A DNA stretch of 64,000 nucleotides from Methanomicrobium mobile BP (GTDB lineage Archaea; Halobacteriota; Methanomicrobia; Methanomicrobiales; Methanomicrobiaceae). The stretch is from the NCBI RefSeq assembly GCF_000711215.1, contig NZ_JOMF01000005.1, forward strand, positions 296,092 to 360,091. The letters run 5' to 3'. The notes beneath the pieces were generated by a model. The model did not search any database. It was not told the DNA's origin and saw only the letters and a list, made by a program, of their open reading frames with translations. The position numbers and the translations under genes are program-made. Positions 16,912 through 25,931 of the stretch are shown here, piece by piece (position 1 is the first letter of the stretch; every line of letters begins with the position of its first letter).

Positions 16912-17327
16912 TCTGTTCCCGGTATGTCGAATTCTTCGCTGTACGGTTTGATGTCGACAACGGGTGTCCCGTCAAACGCTTCTAGACCTCTTACCGTGAG
17001 TATGTTTCTCTCTATTTTTACGAGCTTTACAAGGGTAAGAGAGACCGGATTGGGTCTGTTCGGTGATCTGCTTGCAAATACACCTTTAATCGGACGTGTT
17101 TCGTCGCCGCCGGGATGAGCCTGCAGGACGCTTCTGTCCGACCTGTTGAACCAGCAGAAGATGAAGATGTCATCTCCTTCCGAGAGTCCGAGGAGTGCGT
17201 CGGCAAACTCCGGACATATGGTGATTTTGCTCAATTCATCGGTAAGTCTGCCCTGACGGGGCGCGTCTCCGCGTTCTTTGAACGGCGAAGATACCATTCC
17301 CACGGGTATTATGTTAGTTTCAGCCAT
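16908..17327 (-). CDS. TrmO/TsaA-like tRNA t6A N6-methyltransferase family protein
   Basis: UPF0066 family. Bacterial TrmO methylates t6A37 of some tRNAs with SAM. Seen: VGMVSSPFKERGDAPRQG near residues 9-26, GDDIFIFCWFNRSD near 51-64, RPIKGVFASRSPNRPNPVSL near 79-98 and LEAFDGTPVVDIKPY near 114-128, all family-defining. Length 139 residues. It is embedded by stop-start overlaps between the binding-protein remnant and the permease gene, an odd place for a tRNA enzyme, so a role linked to the imported ligand is possible but only inferred. Confidence 0.88.
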   Translation of the reverse strand: MAETNIIPVGMVSSPFKERGDAPRQGRLTDELSKITICPEFADALLGLSEGDDIFIFCWFNRSDRSVLQAHPGGDETRPIKGVFASRSPNRPNPVSLTLVKLVKIERNILTVRGLEAFDGTPVVDIKPYSEEFDIPGTE

Positions 17328-17407
17328 CAGATCTCCGGTTGAGTGTATGAGAGATTGTTCATATTTTCTTTCAGTGTCATGATCGGTATCATTACAGCTT
17401 TTTTCAT
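17327..17407 (-). pseudogene. Internally deleted remnant of the substrate-binding-protein gene
   Basis: A 26-codon frame begins MKKAVMIPIM and ends TLKENMNNLSYTQPEI. The first part matches the start of the binding protein at 14593 (MKKALTILIM) and the second its last residues (TLKENMENLSYTQLKI). So about 375 codons were deleted in frame, joining the two ends. Its TGA overlaps the trmO ATG (TGATG), so it still works as a translated leader of the trmO-permease-ATPase operon. The promoter region is also homologous to that of the intact gene. Confidence 0.85.
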
Positions 17408-17480
17408 AGTATAACTGTTTTTAATTTTATTCATACTTATTGTTAATGATATTGATTCTCTATGTGAATTAGGGTTACTT
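17408..17480 (-). promoter_or_regulatory. Promoter region of the trmO transporter operon
   Basis: Homologous to 14594-14665 with shared TCATACTTATTGTTA and GATATTGATT blocks. It drives the remnant-trmO-permease-ATPase operon leftward; the FmdE-family gene starts 50 bp to the right in the opposite direction. Confidence 0.6.
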
Positions 17481-17528
17481 TTTCAATCGGACATGATTAT
17501 ATAGTTTTACGATTAATAGTAATTTCAT

Positions 17529-18113
17529 ATGAAGTCATTTGAAGATGCCATAGCATTCCACGGTCACTCCTGCGGCGGTCTTGCCATGGGATATAAAGCC
17601 GCGGAACTTGCGGCGGAACTCCTCGACCTTAAATTTTCGGAGGATGAAGAGGTAGTTTGTATAACGGAGACCGATTCCTGCACGGTCGATGCGATTCAGG
17701 TCACACTCGGATGTACGGCAGGCAAAGGCAATCTTTTCGTGAACAAGTGGGGGAAGAATGCGTTTTCGTTCTACAACCGAAAGACGGGTAAATCCGTAAG
17801 ACTTGTTGCGAATCCGAATGCGGTGCCGAATAACTCCGAGCTTGTCGCACTTCGCCCCAAGGTTTTTTCGGGCAAAGGAACGCCGGAAGATGCAAAGCGC
17901 CTGCATGAGCTTATGCATGAGTATACGGACGCAATTCTTGCTATCCCCGCAAAGGATCTCTTCGTCGTGAAAGAGACGCAGGAGTTTGTGCCAGACAAGG
18001 CGAGAATCTTTGACAACGTCGTATGTTCGGTCTGCGGCGAGCAGGTCGCCGAAGGTCTCTGCGGTAAAGTGGACGGCAAGTATGTATGCACCCCGTGCAT
18101 GCATAAGAAGTGA
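17529..18113 (+). CDS. FmdE-family protein with C-terminal zinc ribbon
   Basis: FmdE proteins were named from the molybdenum formylmethanofuran dehydrogenase operon; their exact role is unsettled. Residues about 8-30 hold FHGHSCGGLAMGYKAAELA, near 46-64 lies ETDSCTVDAIQVTLGCTAG, both with conserved His/Cys metal ligands. The C-terminus has a CxxC (CSVCGEQ near 161) and a second CxxC (CTPCM near 187), a treble-clef or TraR-like zinc site. Length 194 residues. It is divergent from the transporter operon, which suggests a shared metal or cofactor theme. Confidence 0.85.
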   Translation: MKSFEDAIAFHGHSCGGLAMGYKAAELAAELLDLKFSEDEEVVCITETDSCTVDAIQVTLGCTAGKGNLFVNKWGKNAFSFYNRKTGKSVRLVANPNAVPNNSELVALRPKVFSGKGTPEDAKRLHELMHEYTDAILAIPAKDLFVVKETQEFVPDKARIFDNVVCSVCGEQVAEGLCGKVDGKYVCTPCMHKK

Positions 18114-18209
18114 AAAATTACGGATTTTTTTATATTTTCTTTTTTCGTTAAGAGTTTTCTCAGGGTAATAGTGCCGCGGTAATGCGTTGAAGAATCCATC
18201 GGTCAGAAA

Positions 18210-18228
18210 TCCGAGACACTGTCTCGGA
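18210..18228. repeat. Palindromic intergenic element, copy 3
   Basis: TCCGAGACACTGTCTCGGA, a perfect palindrome around a central C, followed by AATTCC. It differs from copy 1 only at the central base, and the flanking AAATTC is also conserved. Confidence 0.8.
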
Positions 18229-18253
18229 AATTCCGGATAACCCATCTTCAGAT

Positions 18254-18274
18254 TTCGTCAACAGTGTTGACGAA
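18254..18274. repeat. Related 21-bp perfect palindrome
   Basis: TTCGTCAACA-G-TGTTGACGAA lies 26 bp after copy 3. The arms differ in sequence, but the ACAGTGT core and a following TTC are shared, as if a hairpin were conserved rather than a sequence. Confidence 0.75.
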
Positions 18275-18360
18275 TTCTTACGGGACTCTTTGATCGGTTA
18301 TTGCGATTGCGCACGGATTGAATTTCATGAGTATATCGGTTATTGTTGTATAGACATGCA

Positions 18361-18420
18361 AAGCACTGGATTATAATCCCATGCTTTATGGTAATACCGA
18401 AGGGTTATAATCCAATGCTT
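18361..18420. repeat. Inverted repeat upstream of the restriction-modification operon
   Basis: Left arm AAGCACTGGATTATAATCCC (18361-18380) and right arm GGGTTATAATCCAATGCTT (18402-18420) are inverted copies with two differences and a 21-bp spacer. The left arm also contains the self-complementary GGATTATAATCC. It could be an operator for the hsd operon or an RNA hairpin. Confidence 0.7.
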
Positions 18421-18612
18421 TTTGAATATCGATTTTCACACTATTTATATAATTTACATAATTTTAGTGAACAATGATAAATATTGTCGGCGGTACAGTT
18501 TAGATTGGAATTAAATTTTCAGCCGTGTTTACAGGTATTGTCAGGGGGTACTTGTAATTAAAATAAGAAAGATTGATTTTATTCTAAATATCAGTAAAAA
18601 TAGGAGTCATTC

Positions 18613-20361
18613 ATGGCAGACAACAAGAAGGAGCAGGAACGAGACGATCTCCATAAGGCAATTTGGGGTATTGCGGATGATCTGCGTGGTGCGGTTGACG
18701 GCTGGGATTTCAAGCAATATGTTCTCGGATTCATGTTTTATCGCTATATCTCCGAGAACCTGACAAATTACATTAATGCCGGCGAACATGCCGCAGGTCA
18801 TTCTTCTTTTGACTATGCTAAACTCAGCGATGATGAGGCTGAGAGTGCACGCAACGGTCTTGTAAAGGAAAAAGGCTTTTTCATTCTGCCTTCCGAGTTG
18901 TTCTGCAACGTGCGTAAAAGAGCGGATAAGGACGAAAACCTGAACGAAACCCTTGAGAGAATATTCAATCACATTGAAGAATCCGCAAAAGGATCCGAGA
19001 GTGAGTCCGATTTTGCGGGGTTGTTTGACGATATCGACGTAAACAGCAATAAACTCGGTTCTTCGGTCATAAAGAGAAACGAGAAACTTGTCAAACTTCT
19101 TAACGGAATCGGCGATATGAAACTCGGCAATTATCAGGACAATACCATTGATGCCTTCGGCGATGCCTACGAGTATCTGATGAGTATGTATGCCTCAAGT
19201 GCGGGTAAGAGCGGCGGAGAATTCTATACGCCTCAAGAAGTCTCCGAACTTTTGACAAGGCTTGCCGTTGGCGGAAAAAAACAGATCAATAAGATCTATG
19301 ATCCCGCCTGCGGCTCGGGTTCGCTTCTTTTGAAAGCCGCCAAAATTCTCGGTAAGGAAAACGTTCGTCTCGGATTTTTCGGGCAGGAAATTAATATTAC
19401 CACTTACAACCTCTGCCGTATCAATATGTTCCTGCACGATATTCCTTTTGACAAGTTCGATATCGCCTGCGAGGATACGCTTATATCTCCTCAGCATTGG
19501 GATGATGAGCCGTTTGAGGCAATCGTTTCAAATCCGCCGTATTCAATACATTGGGCTGGCGATGAGAATCCTTTACTCATCAATGATCCGAGATATTCAC
19601 CTGCCGGAGTGCTTGCACCGAAGAAAGCGGCGGATATGGCTTTCATTATGCATTCGCTTTCGTGGCTTGCCAACAACGGAACTGCTGCAATCGTATGCTT
19701 CCCCGGAATTATGTATAGGGGCGGAGCGGAGAAGAAGATCAGAAAATATCTCATAGACAACAACTATGTGGACTGCGTGATTCAGCTTCCCGATAATCTC
19801 TTCTTCGGAACATCAATTGCAACGTGTATTTTGGTCTTAAAGAAGGGTAAGGCTGATAACAGTATCCTGTTTATAGATGCCTCTAAGGAATGCATCAAGG
19901 TAACGAATAACAACAAACTGACGGATGAAAACATAGACAATATAGTAAATGAGTTTGTTTCCCGTGAAGAGAAGGCACATTATGCACACAGGGCTTCTTA
20001 TGATGAGGTTGCCGAAAATGACTACAATCTTTCGGTCTCTTCATATGTCACACCCGAGGATAGAAGAGAAATTATCGATATCGTAAAGCTTAACGCCGAG
20101 TTAAAAGAGATCGTCGCAAGGGAGCAGGTTCTTCGTGATGCGATAGATAAGATAGTTGCCGAGATTGAAGGAGCAGATAACACGATTGGGCAATCGAATC
20201 GTCTTGCATACGAGAAGCACGAACCAAAAGCAATATCGGATGTCAATAAACTTATCGACAATACCGTACAAACGGGAAGCGGTATGGCAATTGCCGACAA
20301 TCCCGAAAAATCGGAAAAATCCGAATCAGTTCCAAAGCATTCCAAAGGTAAAAGGGCGTGA
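18613..20361 (+). CDS. hsdM: Type I restriction-modification methyltransferase subunit HsdM
   Basis: N6-adenine methyltransferase of a type I system; with HsdS it methylates the bipartite site, and with HsdR it forms the nuclease. The N-terminal HsdM_N domain ([21 protein letters not shown] near 12-32) is of the type IC kind. The SAM motif [14 protein letters not shown] lies near 231-244 and the catalytic NPPYS near 307. Length 582 residues, within family range though with a charged tail of about 50 residues that is probably disordered. Three bp separate it from hsdS. Confidence 0.95.
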   Translation: MADNKKEQERDDLHKAIWGIADDLRGAVDGWDFKQYVLGFMFYRYISENLTNYINAGEHAAGHSSFDYAKLSDDEAESARNGLVKEKGFFILPSELFCNVRKRADKDENLNETLERIFNHIEESAKGSESESDFAGLFDDIDVNSNKLGSSVIKRNEKLVKLLNGIGDMKLGNYQDNTIDAFGDAYEYLMSMYASSAGKSGGEFYTPQEVSELLTRLAVGGKKQINKIYDPACGSGSLLLKAAKILGKENVRLGFFGQEINITTYNLCRINMFLHDIPFDKFDIACEDTLISPQHWDDEPFEAIVSNPPYSIHWAGDENPLLINDPRYSPAGVLAPKKAADMAFIMHSLSWLANNGTAAIVCFPGIMYRGGAEKKIRKYLIDNNYVDCVIQLPDNLFFGTSIATCILVLKKGKADNSILFIDASKECIKVTNNNKLTDENIDNIVNEFVSREEKAHYAHRASYDEVAENDYNLSVSSYVTPEDRREIIDIVKLNAELKEIVAREQVLRDAIDKIVAEIEGADNTIGQSNRLAYEKHEPKAISDVNKLIDNTVQTGSGMAIADNPEKSEKSESVPKHSKGKRA

Positions 20362-20364
20362 AGC

Positions 20365-21525
20365 ATGAGTAAATTGGATGAACTTATTGCGGAGTTGTGC
20401 CCTAACGGAGTGGAGTATAAGCCTCTTTCTGAAATAGCAACAGTTACACGTGGCGGGAATCTTCAGAAAAAAGATTTTACGGAATCTGGTGTTCCGTGCA
20501 TCCACTATGGTCAGATACATACAAAATATGGTCTGTTTACGGATAAGACATTCACTTTTGTCAGCGAGGAGACAGCACTTCGACAAAAAATGGCAGTTAC
20601 CGGGGACATCATTATGGCAGTGACCAGTGAGGATGTAGAGGGTGTTTGTAAATGTGTTGCCTGGCTTGGTGATAGCGATGTGGCGGTTGGTGGACATACA
20701 GCCATTATCCGTCATAATCAAAATCCAAAATATTTGGTATATTTCTTTAATTCCGCTTTGTTTTATGATCAAAAGAAAAAATTGGCTCATGGTACTAAAG
20801 TGATTGAAGTTACTCCTTCTAAACTGAATGGAGTAAGAGTCCCCGTTCCTCCTTTAGAGGTACAACGTGAAATTGTCCACTTGCTTGACAATTTCACGGA
20901 GCTTACAGCGGAGCTTACAGCGGAGCTTACAGCAAGAAAGAAGCAGTATGAGTATTACAGAAATAACTTGCTGAGTTATTATGGTGGTGATACTGAGAAA
21001 ATGTATCTTTCGGATGTTGCAGATGTTTTTCGAGGAAAATACATAACACAGAAAACATCAAAATCAGGCAATATTCCTGTTATTATGGGGGGACAAGAAC
21101 CTGCTTACTATATTGATGAATCGAATCATGAAGGGGAGATTGTTGTAGTAGCGAGAAGTGGGGTATCTGCTGGTTTTGTATCCTATTGGGATCAACCCAT
21201 TTTTGTGACGGATGGTTTTGGTTTTGAGGCTAAAAAAGAACTTGCTACACCAAAATATCTCTATTATGTGCTCAAAAATAAAGAAAAAGAACTTAATGAT
21301 ATGAAGCGTGGGGCTGGTGTTCCACATGTCAGTAGAGAAATGTTAAGCATGGTTAAAATACCAATCCCAGAAATCTCAACTCAGAAGCGAATTGTTGAGA
21401 TTTTAGACAATCTTGAGTCAATTTGTAACGATTTGAGCAGTGGTCTTCCTGCCGAAATTGAAGCCCGTCAGAAGCAGTATGAGTACTACCGTGACAAACT
21501 TCTGACTTTCAAAGAAAAAAACTGA
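20365..21525 (+). CDS. hsdS: Type I restriction-modification specificity subunit HsdS
   Basis: Two target-recognition domains (about residues 10-165 and 213-355) read the two half-sites. Each is followed by a conserved helix, seen twice as KQYEYYRNNLL near 193 and KQYEYYRDKLL near 370. The spacer helix before the first holds three tandem copies of TAEL-type repeats. The recognition domains are visibly more AT-rich than the conserved helices and than hsdM or hsdR, the usual sign of domain exchange between strains. Length 386 residues. Confidence 0.95.
   Translation: MSKLDELIAELCPNGVEYKPLSEIATVTRGGNLQKKDFTESGVPCIHYGQIHTKYGLFTDKTFTFVSEETALRQKMAVTGDIIMAVTSEDVEGVCKCVAWLGDSDVAVGGHTAIIRHNQNPKYLVYFFNSALFYDQKKKLAHGTKVIEVTPSKLNGVRVPVPPLEVQREIVHLLDNFTELTAELTAELTARKKQYEYYRNNLLSYYGGDTEKMYLSDVADVFRGKYITQKTSKSGNIPVIMGGQEPAYYIDESNHEGEIVVVARSGVSAGFVSYWDQPIFVTDGFGFEAKKELATPKYLYYVLKNKEKELNDMKRGAGVPHVSREMLSMVKIPIPEISTQKRIVEILDNLESICNDLSSGLPAEIEARQKQYEYYRDKLLTFKEKN
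20899..20934 (+). repeat. Three 12-bp TAEL repeats in the HsdS spacer
   Basis: Three exact 12-bp units GAGCTTACAGC(G/A) encode ELTA-ELTA-ELTA at about residues 179-190. In the type IC systems EcoR124 and EcoDXXI, gain or loss of one such TAEL unit changes the non-specific spacer of the recognition site by one base pair. Confidence 0.92.
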
Positions 21526-21540
21526 AGAGGGGGATGCTTT

Positions 21541-24500
21541 ATGCCATATTTTAACATAATCGCCGAGACAAACGAGAATACTGTCGTTACGGAATACACT
21601 CCTGTAAAGGTCAGATCAGAGAGATATCAGAGCGAAGCCGCACTCGAAAAAGAATTCATAAGGATGCTCGGAGAGCAGGGATACGAATATCTGAAAATTA
21701 ATTCAGAGGAAGACCTTATTCTGAATCTCAGAAAACAGCTTGAAAAGCTGAACGGCTATACCTTCACGGATGATGAATGGAACCGTTTCTTTACTGAATC
21801 CGTAGCAAATACCAATGAGGACATTAAGGAGAAAACAAGGAAAATTCAGGAAGATTATGTTCAGGTATTAAAACGCGATAACGGCGAAAGCAAGAACATC
21901 AAACTGATTGACAAGAAAAATGTGCATAACAATTCAGTACAGGTAATCAATCAGTACGTAATCGGCAGGGAAGAAGGCGCAAAGCATGACAACCGCTATG
22001 ATGTAACAATCCTTGTAAACGGTCTTCCGCTGGTGCATGTCGAACTTAAGAGAAGGGGTGTGGCAATCCGCGAAGCATTCAACCAGATCAACCGCTATAA
22101 GAGGGAGAGTTTCTGGGCAGGTACAGGTCTCTATGAGTATGTGCAGATATTTGTTATCTCAAACGGCACCAACACACTTTATTACTCCAACACTACAAGG
22201 AACAATCATATCAAGGAAGCAAATCTTCCGCAATCCTCAAAAAAGGAAAAGACAAGCAATTCTTTTGAATTTACATCTTATTGGGCAGACGCAAACAACA
22301 GAATAATCCCCGATATCGTAGATTTTACGCGGACATTCTTCTCAAAGCACACGCTTCTGAACATCCTTACAAAGTACTGCGTTTTCACGGCGGAGGACAC
22401 GCTTCTGGTCATGCGTCCTTATCAGATTGTCGCAACCGAACGCATCATAACCCGCATTGAAATAGCGAACAATTACAAGAAATACGGAACCGTAGCGGGC
22501 GGCGGCTATATCTGGCATACTACGGGATCGGGAAAGACTCTGACTTCTTTTAAGACCGCAAGAATAGCGTCTTCATTGCCGTACATAGACAAAGTGCTCT
22601 TCGTAGTTGACAGAAAAGATCTTGACTACCAGACAATGAAGGAGTATGACCGCTTTGAAAAAGGAGCGGCAAACAGCAACACATCAACGGCAATTCTGAA
22701 GAAACAGCTTGAAGATGACAACTGTAAAATTATCATCACGACCATTCAGAAACTCTCGACCTTTGTAAAGAAAAATCCCAATCATGAGGCATTCGGAAAG
22801 CATTTCGTCATAATATTCGATGAATGTCATCGCAGTCAGTTCGGAAACATGCACGCGGCAATCGTGAAAAACTTCAAGAGATATCATCTCTTCGGATTCA
22901 CGGGCACACCGATATTTGCCGTGAATGCGGGATCGGGAAAGACTGCGCAGTTTTTCACAACGGCACAGACCTTTGGCGATCAGCTTCACACATACACAAT
23001 AGTAGATGCCATCAATGACAAGAATGTTCTGCCTTTCCGCGTTGATTACATCAAGACAATGGATATGGACGATGACATAATCGATGAACCGGTATGGGAC
23101 ATCGACCGCGAAAAAGTCTACATGGCACCTGAGAGAATCTCTCTCGTCACAGAATATATTCTGAATCATTTTGACCAGAAAACCTATCGCAAAAACAGGT
23201 TTTACACATTTAACACACTGACCAATGTCTCCGATGTAGCTGCAAGCAAACGCGGAAAAGTTATGGAAATCCGGCAGAAACAGAAGATTGGCGGCTTTAA
23301 TTCCATATTTGCCGTTTCTTCAGTTGATCTCGCAAAACTCTATTACACCGAGTTTAAGAAGCAGATGGAAGCGGATCCGTCAAAATCACTCAAGATTGCG
23401 ACAATATACAGTTACGGAGCAAACGAAGAGGAATCCGACGGAATACTCGACGAAGAAGACCCCGAGGATACATCCGCACTTGATACAAACTCAAGAGATT
23501 TCCTTGAAAACGCTATCAAAGACTATAACGAGATGTTCCATACGAACTATGACACATCCGGCGATAAGTTCCAGAATTACTACAAGGATGTATCTCTTCG
23601 CATGAAAAACAGGGAAATTGATCTCCTTATCGTCGTAAACATGTTCCTTACGGGATTTGATGCAACTACACTCAATACCTTATGGGTTGACAAAAATCTG
23701 AAGTTGCACGGACTGATTCAGGCATTTTCAAGAACAAACCGCATATTGAATTCCGTAAAGACCTTCGGAAATGTCATATGCTTCAGAAACCTTCAAAAGC
23801 GTGTAGACCGTGCCATATCCCTTTTCGGTGACAAAGACGCTTCAGGCATTGTCCTAATGCGTACTTTCAATGATTACTATTACGGCTATAAAGACGCGGA
23901 CGGAAAAGTACATCTCGGATATGTGGATCTCATCAACGAACTTAAGACAAAATTCCCGCTTGAAGAGCCTCGTATCATCGGAGAACAGAATCAGAAGGAT
24001 TTCATCAGGCTGTTCGGAGTTATCCTGAGAGTCAGAAATATCTTAAGCTGTTTTGATGAGTTTGAGAATATGGAACTTCTTTCAGAGCGTGATCTTCAGG
24101 ATTATCTCGGAAGATATCAGGATCTTCGTGATGAGTGGAAAAACAGAATGTTTTCCGGCGAGAAAGTGGATATTACCGAGGACATTGTATTCGAAATTGA
24201 GCTTATCAAGCAGATTGAGATTAATATCGACTATATTCTCGTGCTTGTCAAGAAGTATCACGACTCTCAGTGCCATGATGAAGAGGTACTCATTACAATT
24301 CAGAAAGCTGTTGATGCTTCTCCCGAACTCAGAAGTAAGAAGGAACTTATCGAGATATTCATTTCAAGAGTCAACTATGTTGATGATGTCATGGATGCAT
24401 GGTATGAGTTTGTCGGGCAGGAGAAGGAGAAAGAACTTACTAGGATCATAGAGGAAGAAAATCTGAAAGAAGAAGAGACAAGAAAGTTTATTGATTATTC

Positions 24501-24675
24501 GTTCAAGGTCGGCGGAATAAAGACTACGGGAACGGGTATTGATGAATTGATGCCTCCGATGAGCAGATTCGGATCGGGAGACCGTGCGGAGAAAAAACAA
24601 AGAATCATTGATAAATTGCTTGCATATTTCGAAAAATACTATGGTGTTTGTGCCGTAGATGAAGAAGATGAATGA
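21541..24675 (+). CDS. hsdR: Type I restriction endonuclease subunit HsdR
   Basis: Motor and nuclease subunit. The PD-(D/E)xK nuclease core RYDVTILVNGLPLVHVELKRR is near residues 151-171, Walker A HTTGSGKT near 326-333, the DEAD-type box FDECHRS near 425, motif III FTGTP near 455 and motif VI QAFSRTNR near 727-734. The C-terminal helical domain that docks on the methyltransferase follows. Length 1044 residues matches type IC HsdR. The ribosome site GGGGGAT is 7 bp before the ATG. No truncation is visible, so the system appears intact. Confidence 0.95.
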   Translation: MPYFNIIAETNENTVVTEYTPVKVRSERYQSEAALEKEFIRMLGEQGYEYLKINSEEDLILNLRKQLEKLNGYTFTDDEWNRFFTESVANTNEDIKEKTRKIQEDYVQVLKRDNGESKNIKLIDKKNVHNNSVQVINQYVIGREEGAKHDNRYDVTILVNGLPLVHVELKRRGVAIREAFNQINRYKRESFWAGTGLYEYVQIFVISNGTNTLYYSNTTRNNHIKEANLPQSSKKEKTSNSFEFTSYWADANNRIIPDIVDFTRTFFSKHTLLNILTKYCVFTAEDTLLVMRPYQIVATERIITRIEIANNYKKYGTVAGGGYIWHTTGSGKTLTSFKTARIASSLPYIDKVLFVVDRKDLDYQTMKEYDRFEKGAANSNTSTAILKKQLEDDNCKIIITTIQKLSTFVKKNPNHEAFGKHFVIIFDECHRSQFGNMHAAIVKNFKRYHLFGFTGTPIFAVNAGSGKTAQFFTTAQTFGDQLHTYTIVDAINDKNVLPFRVDYIKTMDMDDDIIDEPVWDIDREKVYMAPERISLVTEYILNHFDQKTYRKNRFYTFNTLTNVSDVAASKRGKVMEIRQKQKIGGFNSIFAVSSVDLAKLYYTEFKKQMEADPSKSLKIATIYSYGANEEESDGILDEEDPEDTSALDTNSRDFLENAIKDYNEMFHTNYDTSGDKFQNYYKDVSLRMKNREIDLLIVVNMFLTGFDATTLNTLWVDKNLKLHGLIQAFSRTNRILNSVKTFGNVICFRNLQKRVDRAISLFGDKDASGIVLMRTFNDYYYGYKDADGKVHLGYVDLINELKTKFPLEEPRIIGEQNQKDFIRLFGVILRVRNILSCFDEFENMELLSERDLQDYLGRYQDLRDEWKNRMFSGEKVDITEDIVFEIELIKQIEINIDYILVLVKKYHDSQCHDEEVLITIQKAVDASPELRSKKELIEIFISRVNYVDDVMDAWYEFVGQEKEKELTRIIEEENLKEEETRKFIDYSFKVGGIKTTGTGIDELMPPMSRFGSGDRAEKKQRIIDKLLAYFEKYYGVCAVDEEDE

Positions 24676-24715
24676 TACCTGCAATCATTGACAAGTGCCG
24701 ACTTTCCTAATTTTT

Positions 24716-24742
24716 CAACTTGTGCATTTTTTGCACAAGTTG
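24716..24742. terminator. Perfect hairpin after hsdR
   Basis: CAACTTGTGCA and TGCACAAGTTG form an 11-bp stem around a TTTTT loop, 40 bp after the hsdR stop. Archaeal termination does not need hairpins, so this may mark transcript end protection or a transferred bacterial terminator. Confidence 0.55.
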
Positions 24743-24902
24743 CCGATACCTATGTTTTCCCGCGGTCTTTTCGTCTTGATGTTCTAATGCGCGCCGGATT
24801 GATTTGCCTTAATGCCTATTATTGCATTTTATTCTCGTAATGCGCGATACCGTCCTAAAAATTCGGTATATGACTGTGCGACATAAAAACAAACAAAAAC
24901 AA

Positions 24903-24975
<73 letters not shown>

Positions 24976-25082
24976 AACAAAAGTGCATCATAATATGGAT
25001 ATGAAAAATATAAAACCTTAACTAAATGACCATGGGGATTGATCGAAAAACAGGGGATTTCTGAATACGGCATAACACGGAA

Positions 25083-25805
25083 TTAAACGATGCCGTTTCT
25101 CTTCAACTGCGTAACCGAGCGCAGAACGCCGTCAAATGTCTCGGTCTCGATTATCGGACACAGATTCTCTTTTCTGATGAGATCGTAGATCGGCGCAAAA
25201 TCGACGGTCCCGTCACCGATGGCGGCGTGAGAGTCCGCATTACCTTTATTGTCGTGAATGTGCAGGTGCGACACGGGCACCTTGAGGAAATCATCGAGAA
25301 CGCCGCAGATGTGCGCATGCCCGACATCGAGGGCAAACTCGAACTCTGAAAAATGCGAGAGTTCGTCGGGCTTTTGAAGGAAGAAGTATTTGCTCTTCGG
25401 CATATTCTCGACAAATACCGGAATCGACAGCTCCTCGGAGTGCTTCTTAAGCTCGATAAGGGATTTATGAAGCTGAAAAACGCTGACATCCCGCTCCTGA
25501 AGCCACGGGGCGAAACCCGGGTGGACGACTACGCCTTTTGCCCCGGCATCCGCGCCCATATCCATTGCGTGACGGATGACCTTAACGGAGGCTTTCCTTA
25601 TGGCATCGAGGTGGGATGCGATGTTGACGGTCCGCGCCGGCGCATGAATATAGTATGTATACGAGAAAGAATGCAGAATCTCGGGCGTATCCATATAGTG
25701 AAGACCGTCGTCCATAATCTCGACAACCTTCGTAACATCGGAGAGAAGCGTAAGAGCGTTCTCAAGCGGCTTATCTATCAGGCAATATGTGGAGACCCCG
25801 TACAT
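25083..25805 (-). CDS. Sugar phosphate isomerase/epimerase-like TIM-barrel protein
   Basis: A 240-residue member of the xylose-isomerase-like/AP endonuclease 2 fold. Seen: VVEIMDDGLHY near 27-37, VVVHPGFAPW near 91-100, VFVENMPKSKYFF near 130-142, the metal-site FALDVGHAHICG near 157-168, and HLHIHDNKGNADSHAAIGDG near 180-199, which supply the Glu, Asp and His ligands of the divalent-metal site. Substrate unknown. It diverges from the radical SAM gene at 25932. Confidence 0.82.
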   Translation of the reverse strand: MYGVSTYCLIDKPLENALTLLSDVTKVVEIMDDGLHYMDTPEILHSFSYTYYIHAPARTVNIASHLDAIRKASVKVIRHAMDMGADAGAKGVVVHPGFAPWLQERDVSVFQLHKSLIELKKHSEELSIPVFVENMPKSKYFFLQKPDELSHFSEFEFALDVGHAHICGVLDDFLKVPVSHLHIHDNKGNADSHAAIGDGTVDFAPIYDLIRKENLCPIIETETFDGVLRSVTQLKRNGIV

Positions 25806-25879
25806 ACTTCTAAATTGACGGTTCCTGTTTATTAGATTATTTATTGAATTATCGTGGTTTGAATCATTCGCGTGATATT

Positions 25880-25892
25880 TCTATATATTTGG
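25880..25892 (+). promoter_or_regulatory. Probable TATA box for the radical SAM gene
   Basis: CTATATATTTGG lies about 40 bp before the ATG at 25932, a fit for an archaeal core promoter in the divergent gap. Confidence 0.4.
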
Positions 25893-25931
25893 CATGACTA
25901 CAATATCATGACAAAATAACGGAATAACACG

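Larger units (their letters stand above)
18114..18612. other. 499-bp gene-free region between fmdE-like gene and hsdM
   Basis: No open gene is supported. It holds two perfect palindromes (18210-18228 and 18254-18274), a long inverted repeat (18361-18420) and an AT-rich probable promoter stretch (TTTATATAATTTAC near 18441-18454). The hsdM ribosome site TAGGAG is at 18601-18606. Confidence 0.7.
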
